NCBI GenBank assembly: GCA_029379385.1
Contig: CM055607.1
Span: 10,354,001-10,418,000 of the forward strand
Direction of reading: 5' to 3'
DNA from: Quillaja saponaria
Lineage: Eukaryota; Streptophyta; Magnoliopsida; Fabales; Quillajaceae
Length of the DNA: 64,000 nucleotides
A program made the position numbers and the translations under genes. The notes beneath the pieces are model-generated. The model saw only the letters and a list, made by a program, of their open reading frames with translations, ran no database searches and was not told the origin of the DNA. Of this stretch, positions 55,588 through 64,000 are shown in pieces (positions within the stretch are counted from its first letter, which is position 1; each line of letters opens with the position of its first letter).

Positions 55588-56793
55588 AAAACATTATAAT
55601 TCTAATGATAAAAGCATTGAATTGTAATGAATTAATTCCCTGTTTGGTTTGCCTTTTAAAACAGCTTACAAAACTGTATAGTAATAAAAGTTTTATTTTT
55701 TAAGATTTATGAAAAATTATTTTTGAGGTTTTAGAATATAAAAGAAGTTCAAATTAAATTTAATAATTATTTTCTTTAGACAAATAGAACCATAATTTTA
55801 TCAAAATGATCTTTTTAGTAATTTTAATTTTCAATATCTTTTTAAAAAAAATAAAACCAAACAATTTTTTATATCTCAAAACGCATTAACTCATCCAAAC
55901 ACTTTTTCATCTTTTTGTACAACACTTATTAAATGATTATACTTGAAAAGTATTTTTACACACAACTTAACCAAATAGATCAAATAATGTTTCTCTATAA
56001 AAATAAAGCGTGATAGGCTGTAGAACTAAGAAAAATACTTATAATTAGTAGCTGTTAGTTGTGGAAGATGCCGATCATATTATGTATGATGACAAAGAAG
56101 CACCTTATCCAATATTAATGAAGTTAATTATTTAAGCACGTTTGATCCCCCCTAAAATATATATATTCGTAGCAAGCAGACTAACACTAACAACGGGGAC
56201 CATGCTAAAAATAGTTAATTTAGTTTACTGACATGGATTTTCTTTTTCTTCTAGTTGTCTTGTGCATAAAATGTAACAATTATATATTATAGTGGTTCAC
56301 ATCGGATTCTCTCAATATATTTTTTTATAGCTAGTAGCCTAGTAATAATTAACGGACCATGCATGTGATTGAAATAGTACATTTAGTATATAAAATATAA
56401 ATAAATGCATTAAAATCACATGCTTATATTACTTGATTACTCGTTCAATTGGTAAGTGAAAAATATGGAAAGGGAATCTTGTTGACTAGTTGAGTAATTG
56501 ATCATCTGCATTACTATATACACGTTGAAGATAAGATTAACAAACAAATTAATAATTTGTAAATAAATTAATTGTAAAATATCAAAACCTATTCTTAAGC
56601 CTTTATCTTCCATAAACCTTTGGTTTGTTCAACTTCATTGTCACCTAGATTGCAGAGCTTGTCATTTTTTGAGTTACTTCATCTAAAATATAAAAACTTA
56701 CTCTTAAGAATTTATCTAACATTTTAAATTTTTTATTAATAATATTGCTGTAAGCTTGGGATGTAGTCAGTGTCAAATTTTTTTATTTAGAGC
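55588..56793. repeat. Direct repeat about 0.9 kb, copy 1 (with MITE)
   Basis: Matches 56897-57807 in order: TAATGATAAAAGCATTGAATTG, GATAGGCTGTAGAACTAAG, GACAAAGAAGCAC, TAATTAACGGACCATGCATG, CATGCTTATATTAC, CACCTAGATTGCAGAGCTTG and GTAAGCTTGGGATGTAGTCAG. Copy 1 contains a MITE that copy 2 lacks. A shorter third relative is at 53390-53640. Confidence 0.85.
55633..55987. mobile_element. Small PIF/Harbinger-like MITE, 349 bp
   Basis: The element (55636-55984) is flanked by TAA on both sides (55633-55635 and 55985-55987). The related sequences at 56935 and 53430 read GAATTAATGTTTC straight through with a single TAA, giving two empty sites. The ends are TTCCCTGTTTGGTTTGCC and the complement of the right end, TTTGATCTATTTGGTTAAG, an imperfect inverted repeat. 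The 3-bp TAA duplication fits PIF/Harbinger MITEs. A relative in opposite orientation seems present at 60140-60600. Confidence 0.75.
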
Positions 56794-56896
56794 TTGTTTT
56801 GTTAGTTTTTCCAGGTACACACTAGAAATTTTATAAACAAAATAGGTATGTATAACCGGATCTGAACACATCTAACCATGAAATAAATAAAAAAAA

Positions 56897-57807
56897 ACAC
56901 ATCATAATTCTAATGATAAAAACATTGAATTGTAATGAATTAATGTTTCACCATAAAAATGGAAGCTTGAGAGGCTGTAGACCTAAGAAAAATGCTTATA
57001 AGTAGCTGTTGGTTGTGGATTATCATGTCTATCATATTATGTATGACGACAAAGAAGCACATTATCCATTATTAATGAAGTTAATTATTTAAGCACGTTT
57101 GATTCCCCCATATATATAAATATATATATATATATATATTTATACATTCTTAGCTAGTAGACTAACACTAATTATGGTGACCATGCTAAAAATACTTTAG
57201 TTTAATAACATGGATTTTCTTTTTCTTCTAGTTGTCTTGTTGTGCATTAAATGTAACAATTATATTTTATAGTGGTTCACATCTAATTCTCCCAATATAT
57301 TCATAGCTCGTAGCCTAGTAATAATTAACGGGACCGTGCATGTGATTGAAATAGTAAATTTAGCACATAAAATGTAAATAAATGCATTAAAATCACATGC
57401 TTATATTATTTGATTACTCGTTCAATTTGTAAGTGAAATATAAGGGAGGAGAATCTTGTTGACTAGTTGAGTAATTGATTATCTGCCAGATAAAAATAAA
57501 CAAATTAATTATTTTTATAAGTAATGAGATGTTTCTTTATTACTATATACACGTTGAAAGATAAGATTCACAAACAAACTAATAATTTACAAATAAATTA
57601 ATTGTAAAATATCAAAACCTATTCTCAATTATTTATCTTCCATAAACCTTTGGTTTGTTCAACTTCATTGTCACCTAGATTGCAGAGCTTGTCATTTTTT
57701 GAATTACTTAATCAAAAATATCAAAACCTGTTCTTAAGAATTTATCTAACATTTAAAATTTGTTATCATTATTATCGCTGTAAGCTTGGGATGTAGTCAG
57801 TGTCAAA
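56897..57807. repeat. Direct repeat about 0.9 kb, copy 2
   Basis: Second copy of the 55588-56793 segment without the MITE. It has its own (AT)n tract near 57110-57140 and an extra stretch around 57485-57545. Confidence 0.85.
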
Positions 57808-59578
57808 GAGATTATATGTTTAATTAGTAACGTAACAAGAAAAAGTATACTCATTAATTTTTTTTATTTAACGGTCAGATATATTCAATTTAGCTTAATT
57901 ACACATCAACTAATCAGTTTACTAGTTCAGACACAAAGGCATGTCATTTATAAGACTAGAGAATCTATGTGAATTTTATTACTCATGGTTTCTTTCAAAA
58001 AAATTTGAACCCATGAAGTTAATAAAAATAACACAAATTCTTAAATATCAGGTGAACCACTTACGATTAAAGTACATGAATTATAATTAGTTATGGACCA
58101 ATTTGAGCATTTTAACACATTAATATTTGATTTCCCCAATGTATTCGTAGCTAGTGACCCGCCTAATGACAATTAATTAGGGACCATGTTAGATATTGTT
58201 AGTTTAGTTTTCATGGATATGTGTTTGTTTTTTTTTTTTACCTAGTTAACTTAGGAGTCGTTGTCTTCTGGTGCATAAATTCAAATAAATGCAATCAAAT
58301 CACATGCCAATATTGGTGACTACCCCAGAAACAAAAAACTATGTAACAGGACATATACATGGGTTAATGAAAGATAAGTGAACACAAGTTCACTCTATTT
58401 TTTCATCCATATGGATAATCACTGAAATTATTTTAAGTTTTGCACGGAACACAACCACAATTAGAAATTAATTAATTATTTTTATAAGTAATGAGACGTT
58501 TCTTTATTATTATCTACACGTTGAAGATAATTAAGATTAACAAACCAATTAATAGTTTGTAAAATAAATTAATTGTTACAAGTTAGAATCCCAAGTCTTT
58601 GCCCTGATGGGAATCAGCCAACAATGAATCAATTAATTAATTTGGTCAATAATTTATAGATTATGCTCCTTTGTTACCATATGGATCTGGATTCTCCCGT
58701 ACAATGTTTTAAAACTTAAACCTGATTAAAATTACAGAATCAATTGAACCGTCATTCAGATGAATTAAATTGAATCAATTTGGACTATAAAATTATTTTG
58801 GTGGTTATTAAACTGTGTAAAACTGATGAGAATCAGATATTTGGGACCAATTTATTGGTTAGATCATATTTTTTTTTTAATAAAAAACATAAAAACTTTA
58901 GAAGTGAATTAAATTTCTAATGGTTTAAAACTGTGTAAAACACGTAGAATTTACTTATTTGTGAAGATCGATCTCGCTTCCATCTTTGGGGTTAAGTTGG
59001 GGATGGGTTTGGACTGTCTACATAGACCTATTGGATGCTTGTTTGAGCTTCCTCCAACAACAATTCAGCTAGATTCGTGACTCTTGGTTTCTGATTTACA
59101 TTATAGTTTGCTATTTCGTATATAGAATTGGATGCCTAGTTAGTGAGCAGAGCTGACGCTAACCTTTAGGTCAATGTCCATTGATTCGTTAATTTGTGAC
59201 ATTTTGTTTTGGGTTTCTCAATGTATAATGTTTTATAATTGTTTTCCAAATTAAATTTTCAAGAAAAGCTTACACCTATAGTTTAATAAAAGCTTGTATA
59301 TTATTTTGGTTCTAAGAATTATATTATTTTCTATTTTGGTACTTGCAGAATTATTTTTTTCTAATTAAGTCACTTAGGATTCAATTTTTTCTATTTTGAT
59401 TCTTCATTAATGTAGTGAAAATTATTAAATTGAGATAGAATATAACATAATTAACTTACATTTTTTTTAGGAGAAGAACTAAATGTTATATATATATATA
59501 TTTAAGTATTTGGTATAATATATATTTGTAAGGTAAAAAAATTTTAAACTTTTTTTCTTTTTATATTTTTGTAAAAAA

Positions 59579-59730
59579 TTCTACTCGATTTCATCAGATT
59601 TTGTTTAAGTTAATTGGGATCAATAGATATCTATCTCCCAACTTGAGAGGAGTATTGACAAGAGAAAATTAATTATCTTCAACAATGATCCTGTTGATTA
59701 ACTAATTTTTTACACTTATCTGGTCAATAT
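59579..59730. mobile_element. Copia-like 3' end fragment, copy 2
   Basis: Near-duplicate of 55140-55288, with a few extra bases (AATTGGGATCAATAGATATC). It shares the CCCAACTTGAGAGGAGTAT polypurine-like word. Confidence 0.4.
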
Positions 59731-60017
59731 ATTTGTCGCATTGGTAATTAATTAATCAATATGTTCAATAACGGGTAGCATGCATGATTCTTGTCACCAT
59801 ATACAAGGGAAGATAAGATAAACAAACTAAAAGTTTATATTTATGAATAAATTAAGAAAGAATAATTGATGCACTATTATTTAATATTTATATAACATGT
59901 GTCATTATCATTAAATTTTATACAGTGAGCTAATATATTATAATAATGTTTACTAACAATATATACTGTATAACCACCCGTTGATCAATATCAACTACAG
60001 GGCTAGTTGTCTTCAAT

Positions 60018-61132
60018 TTTATTTTATTTTATTTTTGATAAACAGGGTGCATAAGAAATTAAAAGTCAGTACAAAATTTTGGGGTACAAGCGCCTAATGC
60101 ATCAAAAAGAATTATAGACTTCACAAAGGCAGGCATAGTGGGTCTGTTTTATTAAGTTATGTATAAAAGTATTGTGAGTAAAAATACTTTTCAAATAGAG
60201 CTGTTTAAAAAGTGACGTATCTAAAGCTGTTTAAAGCTGGAAAAATGTTTAGATGAGTTAATAAAAAACCACCGTGAGATAAAAAAAATTATTTGATTTT
60301 ATTTAAAAAGAAAAAAAGATATTGAGTATTAAAACTACTAAAAAGATTATTTTGACAAATATTATAATTTTATATGTCTTAATAAAATAATTATTAAAAT
60401 TTATTTGACATTCTCTTGTTTTTATTTCGAAAAGCTTCTTTGTCTCACTTTAGCTTTAGCAGCTTTGAGAACTTTAAAAGCCCAAAAATACTTTTCTGTT
60501 AATTTTAGAAAATAAAATCTCTATTACCAAATAGTTTTATAGAAAAACTTAAACTCAAAATTGTTTAAAAACTAAACCAAATAGGGACAGTATCTAAAAC
60601 AATAAAACTTATGTTCTGATGTGTGCCTCCTTAGACAACATGTCAACTGCTTAATTCTACTCACGGTAGCTGTGGATCACTTTCATCAGAGGAAACTTCT
60701 TTTTTTAAGGATCTGTAATCATCAATAAGAGATCCTAAAGGATGGGATGAAGTATCAGTGGAATTAATATAGTTAGTTAATTACAAGCTTAACATCAATT
60801 TCAGTTTCTAGATATATGATTCCCACATCCAAAGACAAGTTTAATCCATCCCTTAGGGCCCATAGTTCAGCTTCAACATTTGTATTGAAACCAATATTCC
60901 TGATAAAGCCATAAATGTGCCCTCCCAAGTTCATTTCTAATCAAACCCCACTAGTAGACCTCCCAGAATTTCTCAAAGAATAGCCATCAGTGTTCAGGTT
61001 TTTTTTTTAAATCTAGTTTAGGAGGCTGTCATTTAATGGGAACAAAGACCTTATTTCCAAAACTAGTGTTTTGTACTAAAGCAACAAATTCAATGGCATG
61101 TATGCAAGTAGCATGGATGATAGAACAACAAA
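60018..61132 (-). mobile_element. L1-like LINE 3' fragment (RNase H part), with nested MITE
   Basis: On the minus strand from about 61015 down to 60600: NSDGYSLRNSGRSTSGV, a frameshift, GGHIYGFIRNIGFNTNVEAE, LWALRDGLNLSLDVGIIYLE, TEIDVKLVIN, DDYRSL, and HSYRE with decayed residues before AVDMLSKEAH. This is the plant RNase H-like domain of L1-type elements with several stops. Downstream on the same strand a 3' end rich in TTTTATTTTA on the plus strand (60018-60040) would be the tail. The domain is split from its tail by about 450 bases resembling a MITE. The right border is the abrupt junction with the 2.8-kb duplication at 61133. Confidence 0.75.
60140..60600. mobile_element. Candidate MITE nested in the L1-like fragment
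   Basis: The ends look like GTCTGTTTTATTAAGTTATG on the left and, complemented on the right, CTGTCCCTATTTGGTTTAG. Inner words such as GAAAAATGTTTAGATGAGTTAA match the complement of the 55.6-kb MITE (TTAACTCATCCAAACACTTTTTC). I could not define the borders or a clean target duplication. Confidence 0.5.
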
Positions 61133-63969
61133 TTCAATTCTACGTTCCATCCAACTACGATCACCCTCAAACCAACTACAGTCTTCATCCATATTGGTAA
61201 AAATTCGTCACAACAATAATTAGCACCATTAGATTAAAACATTGAGTAATTAGTAGTGAGAAAATAATAATGACAACAACAAGACTTTCTTTTCAAAAAC
61301 ATTGAGTAATAAAGAGGTAATTAGGGGAATTTAATTGAAAGACATGCACTTTCAGCTATTCTTGTTAATAATATATTATATCGATATGTTCCCTTAAAAA
61401 CACTTCTAGAATCTCACAAATAATTCAATTAAATTTAAAACTCATTTAAGAATAGAAATGTGTATGATATTTATGAGAAAAAAAATATATTTGGAAGTTG
61501 CATAACTTTAGGCTTAATAAAACTTTTCATGAAGCAAAGAAAATGACAATGATACACAAGATTGTGGTGTATGCAATCTAGGATGCAACATAGAAAAAGT
61601 CATAATAGTGAAGCAATTAATGAGATTGATAGAGAAATCTACATGTCCTTATTATTGTTACCCACTTTTATACTCCACAGACTCATTTTCTAAAGCTTTA
61701 TATTATATGTCAAATTCAATGAATTGGTGCATGTTTGCATATGACTCAATGAGAGAGAAACATAAACTCCTCTCAACATGGACCGCTCTGTTTTATGGAT
61801 TATATGGCATCAAACCATAGGAGGTTTTTGTTTAAATCCTCAAAAAGACAAACAATGAAATATTTAATATGCATAGCTAGTATTGCTTTGGCTATCATCA
61901 CCCATGCTATATTTTAGGACCAACTCACGTGCATATATTTGTGTTAATGAATATGTATTTCAATTTCAATTTCAATTAAGATAGTTATGTTATTTCAGTT
62001 TCAATGAATATCTATTTCATGTACATTAGCTGTAAACCAAAACAAAAGTATAGTTTAATTATGATAGGTACCCATTAAAAATAAAGTTGTAAAAAAGAAA
62101 GAAAAAAAAAGACAATTTGTAAATAACTTATTAAATAAACAAGCAACCAAGCAATGGTCTAGTTTCCAATTACGTTATATTGGTCATCTATGATATCTTA
62201 TGTCTTTTTCAAAATGATTGTCTAGTATGGTGCAGATAAAGAGGAAGATATCTATAATGAAGCTAGTCACATGTTATATATTCTACAGTACTTTTTTTTT
62301 TTCTCTTTTATTGGAATTCACTAAAGCTCACTTCCTTTCTTTTCAGCCAGGGAAGGCAATGTTTATGTTTCTAACATGACCTTATAAGATTCACAAGACA
62401 TGCACCAATATGCCACCAGACTATGTAGCAATACATTCAACTTTGACATTAGCTAATTAAGTAATAAGACCTCTTAATAAATAACTAAAATAAATTAAAT
62501 ATCTTAGGACCTTATAAGATTCACAAGACTCTTACTAGCTTCATCCCAATTGCTCAAAATTGGTCTTAATTCTTATATAATTTGCATGACAATGAATGAT
62601 GAAAGCTGTATTTATAAATACCCACTTGGAAAGCAAGCCATCATTGGCCATAACTATGCATGCCATATATGCCACACATAATTAAATATTCAAATTTCAA
62701 TCACAACTCAAATACAAATGAAAAAATAGTCAAAGTTAAAGAAATCAAATTGTGATAGCCATATATGGACCATATGAAGAGTGTCCAACAAACTTTCTTT
62801 AGTGTCAATTAAAGGTGTACCTAAAGGAAGATACAAAAGACAAAACAAAGCTTTAAGTGGGGAAAGACTAGAACTCACAGAAGATTTAGGAGAAAATAAT
62901 TTTATTGCTGTTTTCTTTTCTAACACCTTTCTTTCTTCTTTTCACTACAAAGTCTTCTTGTTCATGATGCCTAAGAACACACAAGGGTCCTGTCTTCTCG
63001 AACCCACAGCCTGTACCATCCTAAAGCTTGTACCATCCAAGTTGTTTACAATATTCATCTATTCAATTACTATTGAACATTAATAATTAACTCAAGTACA
63101 AATTCTACAAAATACTTAATAAAACAATACAATCAACTCCCATTGAAAAGGAAAGCAAGGAGATCAGTTTCAGACCAAGAAAAATTATAAAAAGAAAAGA
63201 AATAAATAAAAAGTGATTTTATTCTTCCAAGATTGTGAAGCAAACCTGAAACAAAACCCATACTCATCCTTTCAAGCTTGACATCAACATGAACTAAGGA
63301 GATCAGTTTCTGAAAATGTGAAATTTTGTCCTACACTTGGTAACCAATTTCGTCGGAGTTGAAAATTCTAATAGATATATCTATAGAACTGAGATAGTAG
63401 GTCGATGCAAAGAGAGCGACCAATTCTAATTTTGTCTGAGGGAAAGGATAAGAAGGAAAAATTGAGGATTTAGGGTTCTGAAAATCACCCAGGTAATCTA
63501 TAACAAAATAGTGTATATCTTTATATTTCCTACAATTATAAGTTCATGGGTAAAAAATAAAAAATTTACCTACAAACCAAAGTTTGTGGGTATAAGCTAA
63601 TTTTTTTTTACCTACAAGCAAGAGTTTGTAGGTAATACATAACAAAATTATGAGTTTTTATTTCCCACAAACTAAAGTCTGTGGGTAACAAGAAAAGAAC
63701 TTACCAACAAACATAAGTTTGTGGGTGAAAGATAAATTTTTTTTACCCACAGACAAGAGTTTGTGGGTAAAATTTGCGAGAATGAAAATTTAATTCCTGC
63801 CATAATACCGACAAACATACCGACAAAATGTTGGTCGGTAAATTGATGATAACAAAATTTGGCGGGTTTGTGGCTGGGTCGAAATTGATGATAACACATT
63901 AGAAATAAATTATAATTTAATTAATATATTCATAGCTAGTAGCCTAATATATAATAATTAACGGAAGGG
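61133..63969. repeat. 2.8-kb duplicated segment, copy 2 (CACTA 5' part)
   Basis: Near-identical to 39859-42677. It starts within the N-terminal part of the TNP2-like transposase (complement encodes MDEDCSWFEGD and RSWMERRIE), carries the 5' region and the right subterminal repeats, and ends in the same host flank (CATAGCTAGTAGCCTAATATA, AATTAACGGAAGGG). The rest of the transposon is absent. The flank continues ACCATGTTGGTAATAGTTAG, as at 53240-53265, so this copy keeps the undisturbed host junction. Confidence 0.93.
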
Positions 63970-64000
63970 ACCATGTTGGTAATAGTTAGTTTATATAGAA

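Larger units (their letters stand above)
53060..60017. other. Gene-free repeated spacer, 7 kb
   Basis: No gene. It is built from repeated modules: CATAGCTAGTAGCCTAATAAT with AATTAACGG, ATAACGGGTAGCATGCATGAT, and GCATGTGATTGAAATAGTA. It holds two large direct repeats, a small Harbinger-like MITE and two copia-like 3' ends, each listed separately. About 58990-59130 resembles 43310-43400. About 59995-60020 (GGGCTAGTTGTCTTCAA) resembles the complement of a Kunitz start (KTTSP), but is too short to call. Confidence 0.6.

Noticed and set aside
59995..60020. Possible Kunitz start relic (complement encodes LKTTSP)
   Set aside because: Only about 18 bases match and no other part of a Kunitz gene is nearby. 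The neighbouring T-rich sequence is better explained as the tail of the L1-like fragment.
62781..63083. 100-codon plus-strand frame, partly shared with 41.5-41.8 kb
   Set aside because: The frame is not kept in the near-identical first copy, where a TGA interrupts it near the start. It is therefore unlikely to be coding.

Overview
This is plant nuclear DNA, probably from a eudicot. It is strongly AT-rich, its genes are sparse, single-exon and preceded by TATA boxes, and the mobile elements are plant types (CACTA/En-Spm, RTE-type LINE, L1-like RNase H remnants, many MITEs). I cannot name the species. The window is a tandem cluster of Kunitz-type (STI/miraculin-like, family I3) secreted protease-inhibitor genes in both orientations, surrounded by their own broken copies and by transposons.

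Layout. 1-4.3 kb: intergenic, with a 60-bp tandem duplication and a hAT-like MITE. 4.3-5.0 kb: frameshifted Kunitz gene (-). 7.6-8.8 kb: MULE-like inverted-repeat element. 11.0-11.7 kb: intact Kunitz gene (+). 14.1-14.7 kb: two promoter/start relics. 16.9-17.6 kb: Kunitz gene (+) with a 1-bp frameshift. 19.0 kb: decayed exon fragment. 21.4-22.1 kb: intact Kunitz gene (-). 23.0-26.9 kb: a diverged second copy of the 14.4-18.9 kb block, ending in a Kunitz gene (+) that lost its 3' half. 27.0-29.9 kb: broken RTE-type LINE (-). 30.1 and 32.2 kb: further exon fragments. 32.6-42.6 kb: degenerate CACTA element with transposase remnants (-) and an abnormal right side. 43.5-44.3 kb: fold-back element. 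46.1 and 48.3 kb: two intact Kunitz genes (+). 50.9-52.0 kb: Kunitz 3'-end relic holding an L1-like fragment. 52.3-53.0 kb: Kunitz gene (-) that has lost both cysteines of the first disulfide. 53-60 kb: gene-free, with repeated modules and MITEs. 60.0-61.1 kb: second L1-like RNase H fragment (-). 61.1-64.0 kb: a near-identical second copy of the 5' part of the CACTA element plus its host flank.

The Kunitz genes form two sequence groups: MKTS/MKGS types (4.3, 46.1 and 48.3 kb, plus relic promoters at 14.5 and 23.0 kb) and MKKTSP/MKITSP types (11.0, 14.3, 16.9, 21.4, 25.7 and 52.3 kb). Five open reading frames are intact, three are broken but recognisable, and about seven more are short relics. 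The same intergenic modules recur beside most of them, so the cluster grew by block duplication followed by decay. All intact copies encode predicted secreted proteins of about 190 mature residues, the usual plant defence or storage inhibitor type. I found no tRNA, rRNA, CRISPR array or clearly unknown enzyme system. The most unusual items are the paired cysteine loss at 52.3 kb and the rearranged CACTA termini.
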